This document shows positions 22,237 to 33,355 of a DNA stretch of 64,000 bases, piece after piece. The stretch lies in contig JAJYTF010000021.1 of assembly GCA_021793155.1 (NCBI GenBank), forward strand, positions 1 to 64,000, in the 5' to 3' direction. The notes below the pieces were generated by a model. That model saw nothing but the letters and a program-made list of their open reading frames with translations. It did not search any database and was not told where the DNA came from. Made by a program: the position numbers and the translations under genes. The DNA is from Pseudomonadota bacterium (GTDB lineage Bacteria; Pseudomonadota; Alphaproteobacteria; Rhodospirillales; Magnetospirillaceae). Numbering within the stretch: the stretch's first letter is position 1; every line of letters starts with the position of its first letter.

Positions 22237-22356
22237 GTCGGCTCGTACATCCCTCCGTGGCCTGCATACGCAGGTGGGGACCATATACCGGGACCACGAT
22301 CCCGGCAGGGACAGTCCCCTGGAGTTCATACATTGGCCCCGGGGATCAAGTCGACC
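22237..22356 (-). ncRNA. ssrS: 6S RNA
   Basis: It lies between zapA and the 5-formyl-THF cyclo-ligase gene, the standard place of ssrS. The ends pair: the 5' side around 22356-22336 (GGTCGACTTG...CCCCGGGGCC) is complementary to the 3' side around 22262-22237 (GGCC...GGGATG...GCCGAC). Inside are the alternating stems and open region typical of 6S RNA, which mimics an open promoter to hold sigma-70 RNA polymerase. A second hairpin (22223-22244) shares the 3' arm and may act in termination. Ends are approximate, to about 10 nt. At about 120 nt it is a short, alphaproteobacterial-type molecule. Confidence 0.82.
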
Positions 22357-22390
22357 TAACGCACCGGGCAGCACCCGCTTCACCACGAAT

Positions 22391-22711
22391 CTAGGCTTTC
22401 TCCAAACGATCCGCAATGGCGTCGATGCGCCGCGCGAGCGTATCCAGGCCGCCGGCCAGGGCCGCATCGGCGGCGGCGGCCTCTGCCCCACCATTGCCCT
22501 TGTTGCGGCGAAGTTCGGCAATCTCGTCGGCCATCAGCAGGCAGACCATGACCAGAAGGCGGGCATCCCCAACCTGGCCGACCGACCGCAGCAGAGCGGC
22601 CGCCCGGTGATCCACCTCGGCGGCCAGGGCGCGGAGATAATCCTCCTGGCCGTCGTCGCAGCTGACCTCATAGCTGCGTCCGACGATGGTGATGGAGACC
22701 GTGGCGGCCAT
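22391..22711 (-). CDS. zapA: Cell division protein ZapA
   Basis: A 106-aa FtsZ-associated protein that bundles FtsZ filaments at the division ring. The N-terminal globular part has the family pattern VSITIVGRSYEVSC. A central segment, ARLLVMVCLLMADEIAEL, begins the helical region, and the C-terminal helix ends the protein. It lies 4 bp after the DUF4164-like gene on the same strand and directly upstream of 6S RNA. Confidence 0.93.
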   Translation of the reverse strand: MAATVSITIVGRSYEVSCDDGQEDYLRALAAEVDHRAAALLRSVGQVGDARLLVMVCLLMADEIAELRRNKGNGGAEAAAADAALAGGLDTLARRIDAIADRLEKA

Positions 22712-22715
22712 CGGT

Positions 22716-22946
22716 TCATTCCTCCAGGATCAGCTTCAGCCGGCCGATGGCACCATCCAGGCGCGCCTCGACCAGCCGAGAAGCCTCGTCGAGGCGGCGA
22801 TAGTCGTCGCGGGCGCGACGCAGCTCGCCTTCAAGAAACAGGTCGCCGTTGTGGTGCGCCGTCGCACCTTCCAGGCGCTGCAGCGCGCGCTCCAGGCGCT
22901 CGATGGCCGCGCGGCTGCGCGGCAACTGGTTGTCGTTTTCGTCCAA
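22716..22946 (-). CDS. DUF4164-like coiled-coil protein
   Basis: A 76-aa, highly charged, almost entirely helical protein (Arg, Glu, Leu heptads such as IERLERALQRLEG), predicted to form a coiled coil. It is found next to zapA in many Alphaproteobacteria, which hints at a cell-division role, but its function is unknown. The start is TTG 22946, supported by GGAGGG eight bases upstream; the frame remains open to 23675 but that part is antisense to purQ. It is only 4 bp from zapA, so the two are co-transcribed. The 22947-23057 gap to purQ holds the divergent promoters. Confidence 0.8.
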   Translation of the reverse strand: MDENDNQLPRSRAAIERLERALQRLEGATAHHNGDLFLEGELRRARDDYRRLDEASRLVEARLDGAIGRLKLILEE

Positions 22947-23057
22947 CGCACTCGCCCTCCAGTGGGCAAGTTTAGGTGCCACCCCTGGTAACGTCAACGA
23001 CCGCTGGAATCCCTCGAGCGATCGTATTAAACAATCCCCCTCACACTTTGCGGAAGG

Positions 23058-23752
23058 ATGAAGCCCTTGCACGCCGCCGTCATCGTCTTCCCCGGCTCCA
23101 ATTGCGATCGCGACGTCGCCACGGCGCTGGAAGCCAGCATGGGCCATGCGCCCGCAATGGTATGGCACCGCGACACCGAACTGCCCGCGGTCGACCTGGT
23201 GGTGGTCCCCGGGGGCTTTTCCTATGGCGATTACCTGCGTTGCGGCGCCATGGCCGCCCATTCGCCGATCATGCGCGAGGTCAAGGCGCGAGCGGCCAAG
23301 GGCATGCCGGTGCTGGGCATCTGCAACGGGTTCCAGATCCTTACCGAATCCGGCCTGCTGCCCGGCGTCCTGATGCGCAATGCCGAACTGAAGTTCATCT
23401 GCGAGGACGTGCATTTGCGCATCGAGACGTCGGACAGCCCGTTCACCCGCAAATACAATGCCGGCACCGTGGTGCGCTTCCCCATCGCCCATGCCGAGGG
23501 CAACTACTTCGCCGACGCGACGACTCTCGACCGTCTCGAAGGCGATGGCCGGGTGGCCTTCCGTTATGCCACGCCGGAGGGCGAGATCAGCCCGGAAGCC
23601 AATCCCAACGGCTCGGCCCGCAATATCGCCGGGATCTATGACGAGACGCGCCGCGTCCTCGGTCTGATGCCGCACCCTGAGCGTCTCGCCGAGGCAGTGC
23701 TGGGCGGCACCGACGGCAAGGCGATGTTCGACGGACTGGTGGAGGCCTTGTC

Positions 23753-23756
<4 letters not shown>
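23058..23756 (+). CDS. purQ: Phosphoribosylformylglycinamidine synthase, glutaminase subunit PurQ
   Basis: A 232-aa class I glutamine amidotransferase subunit that delivers ammonia to PurL in purine synthesis. The triad is Cys89 in GICNGFQ, His206 and Glu208 in [20 protein letters not shown] is the family signature. It overlaps purL by 4 bp (GTGA at 23753-23756). The three-part enzyme also needs PurS, which usually precedes purQ; here the upstream gap is too small for it, so purS must lie elsewhere. Confidence 0.97.
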
Positions 23757-25966
<2,210 letters not shown>

Positions 25967-25983
25967 AGGAGATACCTGCCGCC

Positions 25984-26232
25984 ATGGCCATGGAAGCCGC
26001 TGAAATCGCCGCCTTGATCAAAGAAACCCTCCCTGACGCCGAGGTCACCATCGAAGACCTTCGGGGCGACGGTGACCATTACGCGGCGCTGGTGGTGTCG
26101 CCAGCCTTCCGCGGCAAGACCCGGGTGCAGCAGCACCAGATGGTCTACGGCGCCCTGCAGGGCAAGATGGGCGGCCAACTGCACGCTCTGGCCCTGCAGA
26201 CTTCGGCGCCGGAGGACGCTCCGAAATTCTGA
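25984..26232 (+). CDS. BolA family protein
   Basis: An 82-aa BolA/IbaG-type protein. The fold's class II KH-like pattern is visible, including the invariant His of [12 protein letters not shown], which in family members helps bind a 2Fe-2S cluster shared with a monothiol glutaredoxin. Such a glutaredoxin (grxD, CGFS type) is encoded about 960 bp downstream, which fits this partnership. GAAGGAGAT lies upstream of ATG 25984. The stop codon overlaps the first codon of rarD. Confidence 0.93.
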   Translation: MAMEAAEIAALIKETLPDAEVTIEDLRGDGDHYAALVVSPAFRGKTRVQQHQMVYGALQGKMGGQLHALALQTSAPEDAPKF

Positions 26233-27104
26233 CGGCCGCGGAAAGCCGCAAAGGCGCCACGGCGGCCTTTGCGGCCTACCTTCTGTGGGGACTTTTCCCC
26301 TTTTACTTCAAAGCGCTGGCCGGCGTCCCGGCAACCGAAGTCCTGGCGCACCGCATTGCCTGGAGTGCCGCGCTCACCCTTGCCCTCGCCATCGGCATGG
26401 GCAAGCTCGAACTCCTACTCGCCATCTTCCGTGACAGAAGGCGGCTGCCCGGCCTGGTAGGATCGGCAGTCTGCATCAGCATCAACTGGGGTTTCTATAT
26501 CTGGGCGGTCGGCCAGGGGCGAGCCCTGGAAGCCAGCCTGGGCTACTTCATCTACCCTCTCTTCATGGTGCTGCTGGGCGCGGTGGTCCTGGGCGAGCGC
26601 CTGAACCGGCGCCAAGGGGCCGCCGTGGTGCTGGTCTGTGCCGGCGTCACCAGCCTGGCGGTGGGCCAAGGCGGGATTCCCTGGCTCGTCCTGGTCTTTC
26701 CGCTGTCATTCGGGCTGTACGGTCTGCTGCGCAAGATGGTGCCGGTGGAGGCTCTGGTCGGCCTGACGGTGGAAACCCTTTTGCTCTTCCCCTTCGCCGC
26801 AATCTTCCTGTGGAGCCGTCCTGGCGGCGGGGCCCTGGCAACCGGCGACCTGGGCACGACCGGGCTGCTGCTGGCCGCCGGCCCGGTGACCACCCTGCCG
26901 TTACTGCTGTTTGCCTACGGAGCGCGTCGTCTCAAACTCTCCACCCTGGGACTGATGCAGTATCTGAACCCGACCATGCAAATGGCCATCGCGGTTCTCG
27001 TCTTCGGCGAAGCCTTCACCACCGCCCACGCCATCACCTTCGCCTGTATCTGGGCCGGTGTCGCACTCTATTCCTTGCCATTGGATCGCGCCTTCGCCCG
27101 TTGA
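26229..27104 (+). CDS. rarD: RarD-like EamA family transporter
   Basis: A 291-aa inner-membrane protein of the drug/metabolite transporter superfamily, with about ten hydrophobic segments. The N-terminal [16 protein letters not shown] and central [15 protein letters not shown] segments are typical of RarD. The substrate is unknown. The coding similarity runs back to the bolA stop with no ATG, GTG or TTG in frame; the only plausible first codon is CTG 26229, giving a CTGA overlap with the bolA stop in place of the usual ATGA. Starting at ATG 26397 would remove two membrane helices. A terminator follows at 27131. Confidence 0.85.
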   Translation: MTAAESRKGATAAFAAYLLWGLFPFYFKALAGVPATEVLAHRIAWSAALTLALAIGMGKLELLLAIFRDRRRLPGLVGSAVCISINWGFYIWAVGQGRALEASLGYFIYPLFMVLLGAVVLGERLNRRQGAAVVLVCAGVTSLAVGQGGIPWLVLVFPLSFGLYGLLRKMVPVEALVGLTVETLLLFPFAAIFLWSRPGGGALATGDLGTTGLLLAAGPVTTLPLLLFAYGARRLKLSTLGLMQYLNPTMQMAIAVLVFGEAFTTAHAITFACIWAGVALYSLPLDRAFAR

Positions 27105-27130
27105 CATCGCGGTGGGCCGAGGCCATATGG

Positions 27131-27162
27131 CGATGCGGGCTGCCGCCCTTATCGTTTTTTTT
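27131..27162 (+). terminator. Intrinsic terminator after rarD
   Basis: A 10-bp stem with one mismatch (27131-27140 with 27145-27154), loop TGCC, followed by eight T residues (27155-27162). It separates rarD from grxD. Confidence 0.75.
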
Positions 27163-27189
27163 GCGCCAAGCTTAAGGATTTGACACCAG

Positions 27190-27519
27190 ATGAGCGGAAA
27201 TCCCGTATTTGATCGAATTCAGCAGGATCTGAATGAAAATTCCGTCGTGCTTTTCATGAAGGGCACGCCGATGTTTCCCCAATGCGGGTTCTCCGCTGCC
27301 GTCGTACAAATCCTGAGCGATCTCGGGGTCAAGTTCAAAGGCATCGATGTGTTGGTGGACCCGTCTCTGCGTGACGGTATCAAGCAGTTCACCAACTGGC
27401 CGACCATTCCGCAGCTCTACGTCAAAGGCGAATTCGTCGGCGGCTGTGACATTGTCCGCGAGATGGCGGCGAACGGTGAGCTGAAAGGCCTGCTGAAGGA
27501 CAAGGGCCTGCTGTCCTGA
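27190..27519 (+). CDS. grxD: Monothiol glutaredoxin, Grx4 family
   Basis: A 109-aa CGFS-type glutaredoxin that binds a bridging 2Fe-2S cluster with glutathione and delivers clusters to target proteins. The CGFS active site is at residues 32-35 (MFPQCGFSA); the glutathione-binding Lys is in FMKGTPM, and [17 protein letters not shown] is the conserved second half. The 27105-27189 gap contains the rarD terminator, so it probably has its own promoter. It faces rpsD across a shared terminator. Confidence 0.96.
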   Translation: MSGNPVFDRIQQDLNENSVVLFMKGTPMFPQCGFSAAVVQILSDLGVKFKGIDVLVDPSLRDGIKQFTNWPTIPQLYVKGEFVGGCDIVREMAANGELKGLLKDKGLLS

Positions 27520-27540
27520 GGACGGCCCTGGGCTGAATGC

Positions 27541-27576
27541 AAAAGAGCCCGGCGGGGTATCCCGCCGGGCTCTTTT
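27541..27576. terminator. Bidirectional terminator between grxD and rpsD
   Basis: A perfect 16-bp stem (27541-27556 with 27561-27576), loop GTAT, with AAAA on one edge and TTTT on the other, so it can work for both convergent genes. Confidence 0.93.
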
Positions 27577-27598
27577 CGTACCGACCGTGCCGCGCTGA

Positions 27599-28216
27599 TC
27601 AGCGCGAGTAGAATTCGATGACCAGATTGGGTTCCATCTGCACGGGATAGGGCACGTCGGCCAGCTTCGGAGCGCGGACGAACGTCCCCTTCATTTCCTT
27701 GTGGTCGACATTGAGGTAGTCCGGCACGTCGCGCTCGGGCGACTGGGCGGCTTCCAGCACCAGGGCCATGTCGCGGGACTTGTCCTTCAGCGCAATGACG
27801 TCGTTGTCCTTGACCTGGTAGGAGGCGATGTTGAGGCGCTTGCCGTTGACCCGGATATGGCCGTGGTTGACAATCTGACGGGCGGCGAAGGGGGTCGGGG
27901 CGAACTTCATGCGGTAGACCACCGCGTCGAGGCGGCGCTCCAGCAGCTCGATCAGGTTTTCCGAGGTGTCGCCGCGACGGCGCACGGCCTCGTCATAGAG
28001 CTTGCGGAACTGCTTTTCGCCGATATTGCCGTAGTAACCCTTCAGCTTTTGCTTGGCCATCAGCTGGGTGCCGAAGTCGGACGGCTTCTTGCGGCGCTGG
28101 CCGTGCTGGCCCGGGGGGTTCTCGTGGCCTTTGTTCAGCGGGCTTTTGCTGCGGCCCCAAAGGTTGACGCCGAGGCGGCGATTGATCTTGTATTTCGCTT
28201 CAACGCGCTTGCTCAT
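27599..28216 (-). CDS. rpsD: 30S ribosomal protein S4
   Basis: A 205-aa primary 16S rRNA-binding protein of the small subunit. It begins [16 protein letters not shown], has the conserved [14 protein letters not shown] segment and an S4 RNA-binding domain (about residues 95-155, including [14 protein letters not shown] and [10 protein letters not shown]). The zinc-binding Cys motif of some S4 proteins is absent, as usual in Proteobacteria. It stands alone, not in the alpha operon with rpoA, as is common in Alphaproteobacteria. The region 28217-28410 holds its promoter. Confidence 0.97.
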   Translation of the reverse strand: MSKRVEAKYKINRRLGVNLWGRSKSPLNKGHENPPGQHGQRRKKPSDFGTQLMAKQKLKGYYGNIGEKQFRKLYDEAVRRRGDTSENLIELLERRLDAVVYRMKFAPTPFAARQIVNHGHIRVNGKRLNIASYQVKDNDVIALKDKSRDMALVLEAAQSPERDVPDYLNVDHKEMKGTFVRAPKLADVPYPVQMEPNLVIEFYSR

Positions 28217-28410
28217 TGGATATCCTTATCCATCCATGTTGTCCCGATAGTCTCCGGCCGCCGGCGAGAGCCTGCTGCGGAGCGGGGAACGGATTGGTTA
28301 CCGGCCCACATTCTCAGGAATAGGGGGCGGATTATGCAAAGCAGGCGCCGAGAGTCAAAGGAAAAACGCGCTGGACGGGAAGCCGCCAGCCGGTTTAAGT
28401 CCTGCCTCCC

Positions 28411-29073
28411 ATGATACTCACGCCCATCGATCGAACCCGATTGCCCGAGCTGTTGAACGGCTTCGGCCAATCCCTGGCCGAGCACCGACTGGCCCGGGCG
28501 GTATTCGAGCGCATCACCGCCATCCTGCCCGAAGGCGATTTGTACAGCTTGTCCACCGACGCCGGCCACCATGCCCAGGCGCTGGCGCTGTGCCGCAGCT
28601 TCGGCTTCGACATCGTGGACGTCGACCCCAAGGACTATTTCACCTGGGACGGCACCGCGGTCGCGGCCCGGATGGAGCCCAGCGTAATCATCCACGAAGT
28701 CGGGCATTATCAGTGGGCGGCGGCACATCGACGGCCGGTCCTCGACTTCGGCTTAGGCGCCGGGCCCGAAACGGGCCGTAAGAGGGACGCCGATGCCGTG
28801 CAGACGGTGTTCGGCCTCAGTGCCGATGTCGAGGAAGGAGTCGCCTCGCTGCAGGGCATCCTGTGGGAGGCCGAACTGGGCCAACCGGCTTTGCTGGCCT
28901 TTGTCGAGCAGAACTGGCTGGAGGGCGGGGTCAGCCTGCACAACGTGCGGCATTTCGGCAAAATGATCGACCTGATGGCGACACATGGGATGGTCGACGA
29001 ATCGGGCCGCCCGACCCGGACATTACGGCGCCAGGACGACAAGGCGTTCTTCGCCTCGTGGGCCGATCGCTGA
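28411..29073 (+). CDS. Hypothetical protein with HExxH metal-binding motif
   Basis: A 220-aa soluble protein that I do not recognise. The motif HEVGH at residues 95-99 fits the zincin signature HExxH, suggesting a metallopeptidase or other metal enzyme. Asp/Glu-rich helices follow, including EEGVASLQGILWEAE (about 146-160), which could supply the third ligand. No signal peptide or membrane segment is seen, so it is probably cytoplasmic. No clear ribosome site precedes ATG 28411. It is divergent from rpsD and converges on bluB with a 1-bp gap. Without a family match the motif could be chance. Confidence 0.72.
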   Translation: MILTPIDRTRLPELLNGFGQSLAEHRLARAVFERITAILPEGDLYSLSTDAGHHAQALALCRSFGFDIVDVDPKDYFTWDGTAVAARMEPSVIIHEVGHYQWAAAHRRPVLDFGLGAGPETGRKRDADAVQTVFGLSADVEEGVASLQGILWEAELGQPALLAFVEQNWLEGGVSLHNVRHFGKMIDLMATHGMVDESGRPTRTLRRQDDKAFFASWADR

Positions 29074-29074
29074 C

Positions 29075-29728
29075 CTACCGCGTGAACACCACCTTGTCGA
29101 GATTCACCCGTGCCTGCCAGCCCAGGCGTACCAGTTCCGGCACATCGTCGTCCTCGACCGGCATTCCGACGCAGAAATAGCCGATCAACGACCAAGCAGC
29201 CGGCACGTCGAGCGCCCGTTTCACCTGTTCTGGATCGATGATCGACACCCATCCGACCCCCAGCCCATACAGACGGGCCGCCAGCCAGAACGTGTGGATG
29301 GCGGCCACCACCGAATAGTCCAGCGTCGCCGGCATGGTTTTGCGGCCCAAGCCCTGCCCGGCCAAGGTCTCCCGGTCGCAGAACACGGCCAGGTGGACCG
29401 GCGCGTCATCGAGGCCCGACAGTTTCAGGCTGGCGTAGAGCTTGGCCCGCTCGCCTTCATAGTCGGCTAACGCATCGGCGTTGCAGGCGACGAAGCTGGC
29501 CCGTACGCCGGCCCGACGCTCGGGATCGGTGACCCGGACGAACCGCCAGGGCTGGGAATTGCCAACCGACGGGGCCAAACAGGCCATGGCGATCAACCGG
29601 TCGACCAGCGCTGGATCCACCGGATCGCGGCGGAAATGCCGGACGTCGCGGCGCCAGACCAGAAGCTGCTCGAAATCCCGCAGGAAGGCCGCGTCGAATT
29701 TTGGCGGCCGGACAGCATCGGGGCTCAT
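29075..29728 (-). CDS. bluB: 5,6-dimethylbenzimidazole synthase BluB
   Basis: A 217-aa flavin-destroying enzyme that converts reduced FMN and oxygen to 5,6-dimethylbenzimidazole, the lower ligand of vitamin B12. The nitroreductase-like fold has LLVWRRDVRHFR near the N-terminus, APSVGNSQPWRFV and LGWVSIIDPEQV (WxSI region), which distinguish BluB from ordinary nitroreductases. It implies aerobic cobalamin lower-ligand synthesis. It overlaps trmJ by 4 bp (29725-29728). Confidence 0.9.
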   Translation of the reverse strand: MSPDAVRPPKFDAAFLRDFEQLLVWRRDVRHFRRDPVDPALVDRLIAMACLAPSVGNSQPWRFVRVTDPERRAGVRASFVACNADALADYEGERAKLYASLKLSGLDDAPVHLAVFCDRETLAGQGLGRKTMPATLDYSVVAAIHTFWLAARLYGLGVGWVSIIDPEQVKRALDVPAAWSLIGYFCVGMPVEDDDVPELVRLGWQARVNLDKVVFTR

Positions 29729-30471
29729 GGCTCGTCCGTCTCCCCCTTACGTTTGCGAAAGGTCACCAGTTCATGGACCATTCCGTGCAGGGTGCGCACC
29801 TCCTGCAAGGTCAGGTCGGCCCGCTCGAACATGTTGCGAATGTTGCGCACCATGCTGGGCCGTTTCTCGGCCACGCGGAAGAAGCCGCAATCGTCGAGTT
29901 CGCGTTCGAGGTGGTGGAAGAAACCGAGCAACTGGTCCTTGCTCGCCACCGGCGCCGCCCCCTTGGTCATCGCCCGGGGCTCGACCGGGCTGCCCGCCTG
30001 GAACCACTCATACGCGACGAGCAGCACCGACTGGGCAAGGTTGAGCGAGCAGTAGTCAGGATTGAGCGGCACGGTGATCACAGTGTCGGCCAGCGCCACG
30101 TCGTCGTTTTCGAGACCGGTCCGCTCGGGGCCGAAAAGCACGCCGCAGGCGAGCCCTTCGGCCACGTGGCTACGCAGTTCCAGCGCCGCCTGGCGGGGGG
30201 TAACCACCGGCTTGACCATGAAGCGGTTGCGCCCAGTGGTGGCATAAACGCGATGCAGGTCGGCAACGGCCTCTTCGGTGCTGTCGAAGGCCCGCGCCTT
30301 CCGCAGCACGGCGTCGGCGCCAGCCGAGGCGCGGAGGGCCCGTTCGGACAGCCAGTCCTCGCGCGGGCGCACCAGGCGCAGCTCGTTCAAGCCGCAGTTC
30401 AGCATGGCCCGCGCCGTGGTGCCGACGTTTTCGGCCAGCTGGGGCTGCACCAGAATGACGGTGATGGTCAT
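29725..30471 (-). CDS. trmJ: tRNA (cytidine/uridine-2'-O-)-methyltransferase TrmJ
   Basis: A 248-aa SPOUT-class methyltransferase that 2'-O-methylates position 32 of several tRNAs. The N-terminal LVQPQLAENVGTTARAM, the central FGPERTGLENDD and the knot-forming VPLNPDYCSLNLAQSV are family signatures. The C-terminal helical part is the TrmJ extension. The ATG at 30471 overlaps the cimA TGA by one base (TGATG). It may equally be called TrmH-family group 1; the C-terminal extension favours TrmJ. Confidence 0.9.
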   Translation of the reverse strand: MTITVILVQPQLAENVGTTARAMLNCGLNELRLVRPREDWLSERALRASAGADAVLRKARAFDSTEEAVADLHRVYATTGRNRFMVKPVVTPRQAALELRSHVAEGLACGVLFGPERTGLENDDVALADTVITVPLNPDYCSLNLAQSVLLVAYEWFQAGSPVEPRAMTKGAAPVASKDQLLGFFHHLERELDDCGFFRVAEKRPSMVRNIRNMFERADLTLQEVRTLHGMVHELVTFRKRKGETDEP

Positions 30472-32069
30472 CAACCCTCGGCCGCGTTATCCCGCAACAG
30501 CTTGTAGGTGATGCTGTCATGCAGCGCGTTGTAGGAAGCATCGATGACATTGGTGGAGACCCCCACCGTCGACCAGCGATCGCCACCATGGCCGTCGGCG
30601 CTTTCGATCATCACCCGGGTGGCAGCCCCCGATCCGGCCTGCGGATTGAGGATGCGCACCTTGTAATCGACCAGGCGCACCTCGGCCACCTGCGGATAGA
30701 CGGGGGTCAGCACCTTGCGCAAGGCGGCATCCAGCGCACTGACCGGGCCATTGCCTTCCGCCACCGCCATCAGATGCTGGCCATTCACCTCGGCCTTGAT
30801 GGTAGCTTCCGACAGGGTGATCAGCTCGTTGCGGGCGTTCCAGCGGCGCTCGTCGATCACCCGGAAGCTGGTCAGCCGGAAGAACTCGGGTACGCCTTCC
30901 AGCATGCGGCGGGCCAGCAGCTCGAAGCTGGCTTCGGCGCCGTCGTAGGCGTACCCGTTGAACTCGCGCAGCTTCACTTCCTCGATCAGCTGGTTGAGCT
31001 TGGGGTCCGAGGGATCGACATCGAGGCCGATGTCGCGGAAGCGGGCCAGGATGTTCGATTTGCCCGACTGATCCGAAACGACGATGTGCCGGCGATTGCC
31101 CACCAGTTCCGGCGCCACATGTTCGTAGCAGCGCGGGTCCTTTTCCACCGCCGAGACGTGTAGCCCGCCCTTGTGGGCGAAGGCCGACTCGCCGACATAG
31201 GGCGCATTGCGGTCGGGCGCCCGGTTGAGCCGTTCGTCCAGCATGCGCGACACATGGGTGAGCTTGGTCAGGTCATTGGCCGAAATCCCGGTCTCGAACC
31301 CCATCTTCAGCATCAGGTTGGGGATGATCGACATCAGGTTGGCATTGCCGCAGCGCTCGCCCAAGCCGTTCAGCGTACCCTGCACCTGCCGGGCGCCGGC
31401 GCGCACGGCGGCAAGGGAATTGGCCACCGCATTGTCGGAATCGTTGTGGCAATGCACCCCGACATGGCTTCCGGGGATCGCCTTGCAGACCTGACCGACC
31501 ACCTCCTCGATCTCGTGCGGCAGCGACCCGCCGTTGGTGTCGCACAGGACCACCCAGCGGGCGCCCGATTCATAGGCTGTCTTGACGCAGGACAGGGCAT
31601 ATTCGGGGTTGGCGCGGAAGCCATCGAAGAAATGCTCGGCATCGAACATCACCTCGTCGACCCGGGTCAGGGCGTGGCCTACCGACTCGCCGATCATCCT
31701 GAGGTTTTCCTCGAGGTCGACGCCCAGCGCCACCTCCACCTGGAAATCCCAGGTCTTCCCCACCAGGGTGACCACCTTCACCGTCGGCACCAGGACGGCC
31801 TGCAGTCCCGGATCGTTTGCGGCCGAACGTCCGGCCCGGCGGGTCATACCGAATGCCGAAAGCCTGGCGCGGCCAAGATGGGGCGGGTCGGCGAAGAAGG
31901 CGTCATCGGTGGGATTGGCCCCCGGCCAGCCGCCCTCGACATAGTCGACACCGAGACGGTCGAGTTCCCGGGCAATAGCCACCTTATCGGCCGAGCCGAA
32001 GTCGACGCCTTGGGTCTGCGCGCCGTCGCGCAGTGTACTGTCGTAGATGTAGACGCGCTTATCGCTCAT
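30471..32069 (-). CDS. cimA: (R)-citramalate synthase CimA
   Basis: A 532-aa enzyme that condenses acetyl-CoA and pyruvate to (R)-citramalate, feeding isoleucine synthesis without threonine deaminase. The TIM barrel has YDSTLRDGAQTQGVDF near the N-terminus, GCHCHND-type metal site as GVHCHNDSDNAVAN, and GERCGNANL. A LeuA-type regulatory dimerisation domain is at the C-terminus (about 400-520). The length and the DGAQTQGV segment match CimA rather than isopropylmalate synthase LeuA. I chose ATG 32069; the frame is open to 32120. It overlaps trmJ by one base. Confidence 0.92.
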   Translation of the reverse strand: MSDKRVYIYDSTLRDGAQTQGVDFGSADKVAIARELDRLGVDYVEGGWPGANPTDDAFFADPPHLGRARLSAFGMTRRAGRSAANDPGLQAVLVPTVKVVTLVGKTWDFQVEVALGVDLEENLRMIGESVGHALTRVDEVMFDAEHFFDGFRANPEYALSCVKTAYESGARWVVLCDTNGGSLPHEIEEVVGQVCKAIPGSHVGVHCHNDSDNAVANSLAAVRAGARQVQGTLNGLGERCGNANLMSIIPNLMLKMGFETGISANDLTKLTHVSRMLDERLNRAPDRNAPYVGESAFAHKGGLHVSAVEKDPRCYEHVAPELVGNRRHIVVSDQSGKSNILARFRDIGLDVDPSDPKLNQLIEEVKLREFNGYAYDGAEASFELLARRMLEGVPEFFRLTSFRVIDERRWNARNELITLSEATIKAEVNGQHLMAVAEGNGPVSALDAALRKVLTPVYPQVAEVRLVDYKVRILNPQAGSGAATRVMIESADGHGGDRWSTVGVSTNVIDASYNALHDSITYKLLRDNAAEG

Positions 32070-32120
32070 CGCCGGCCACCGCAGGAAAGGCGAAGAGAAT
32101 GCCTTATGAGACCTGGCCAC

Positions 32121-33239
32121 TCAAGCGTGAAGCGCCTCGTCCGGAAGCAGGAGCTTTTCCCCAAGGGCTTCGGCCACCGCGGCATGGGTGATCCTTCCGG
32201 CGTGGACGTTCAGTCCGGCCCGCAAGTGGGGATCGGCGCGGCAAGCCTCCTGCCAGCCGCGGTCGGCCAGGGCGAGCACGAACGGTAGCGTCGCATTATT
32301 CAGGGCGAAGGTCGAAGTGCGGGCCACGGCGCCCGGCATATTGGCCACGCAGTAGTGCACGACGCCCTCTTCCATGAAGGTGGGATCGGCATGGGTGGTC
32401 GGCCGGCTGGTTTCCAGGCAACCGCCCTGGTCGATTGCGATGTCGACCACCACCGAGCCGCGCCGCATCCGGCTCAGCAGCGCCCGCGAAATCAGCTTGG
32501 GCGTAGCTCCTCCGGGCACCAGGACCGCGCCGACAACCAGATCGGCATCGGCAACGAAGCTCTCGATGGCGTCGACGGTGGAGAATACCGTGCGGGCACG
32601 GCCGCCGAAATGCAGGTCGAGTTCGCGCAGCCGCGGGACCGACTTGTCGATGACGGTCACCTCCGCCCCGATGCCCAGCGCCATCTGCGCGGCATTGGTG
32701 CCGGCCACTCCGCCCCCCAGGATCACCACCTTGCCTGGCGGCACGCCGGCCACGCCCCCCAGCAGCACGCCGGCGCCGCCGCTCTCCTTTTCCAGTCCGC
32801 GCGCGCCCGCCTGGATCGACATGCGGCCGGCCACTTCGCTCATCGGCGCCAGCAGCGGCAGGCCGCCGTGCGAATCGGTAACGGTTTCGTAGGCGACGGC
32901 GGTGCAGCCGATCTCCATCAGGCCGCGCGCCTGCCGTGGATCCGGCGCCAGGTGCAGATAGGTGAATAGCAGCTGACCGCGGCGCAGCTGGCCGATCTCG
33001 GCGGGCTGCGGCTCCTTCACCTTGACCACCAGATCCGCTGAGGCAAATACGTCCTCGGCCGCGCCGGCAACGGCCGCTCCGGCCGCGGTGTAGGCCGCGT
33101 CGTCGACGCCGATGCCGGCCCCGGCCTCCGTTTCCACTACCACCCGATGGCCGTGATGCACCAGTTCGCGGACCGATGCGGGGGTCAGGCCGACGCGATA
33201 CTCATGGGTTTTGATCTCTTTGGGAACGCCGACCAGCAT
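32121..33239 (-). CDS. ald: Alanine dehydrogenase
   Basis: A 372-aa NAD-dependent enzyme interconverting alanine with pyruvate and ammonia. It starts MLVGVPKEIKTHEYRVGLTP, including the pyruvate-binding Arg, and has VKVKEPQ with the catalytic Lys, YLHLAPD with the catalytic His, and the NAD-binding ILGGGVAGTNAA. Length is typical. It lies upstream of cimA on the same strand with a 50-bp gap, so both are pyruvate-metabolism genes that may be co-expressed. Confidence 0.96.
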   Translation of the reverse strand: MLVGVPKEIKTHEYRVGLTPASVRELVHHGHRVVVETEAGAGIGVDDAAYTAAGAAVAGAAEDVFASADLVVKVKEPQPAEIGQLRRGQLLFTYLHLAPDPRQARGLMEIGCTAVAYETVTDSHGGLPLLAPMSEVAGRMSIQAGARGLEKESGGAGVLLGGVAGVPPGKVVILGGGVAGTNAAQMALGIGAEVTVIDKSVPRLRELDLHFGGRARTVFSTVDAIESFVADADLVVGAVLVPGGATPKLISRALLSRMRRGSVVVDIAIDQGGCLETSRPTTHADPTFMEEGVVHYCVANMPGAVARTSTFALNNATLPFVLALADRGWQEACRADPHLRAGLNVHAGRITHAAVAEALGEKLLLPDEALHA

Positions 33240-33355
33240 GACTGTTCTCCCTCGTCAGGATCGGCCGCCAATTCCGACGGCCCTCTGCCTGCCCCGAGGA
33301 TACGCCATGCCGTGCCGCGGCGCACCGCGCTGAATCTTGCGATTGCGCCATCGCA

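Noticed and set aside
22196-22333. N-terminal extension of the 5-formyl-THF cyclo-ligase frame
   Set aside because: The DNA is the 6S RNA gene; similarity to the enzyme starts after ATG 22195.
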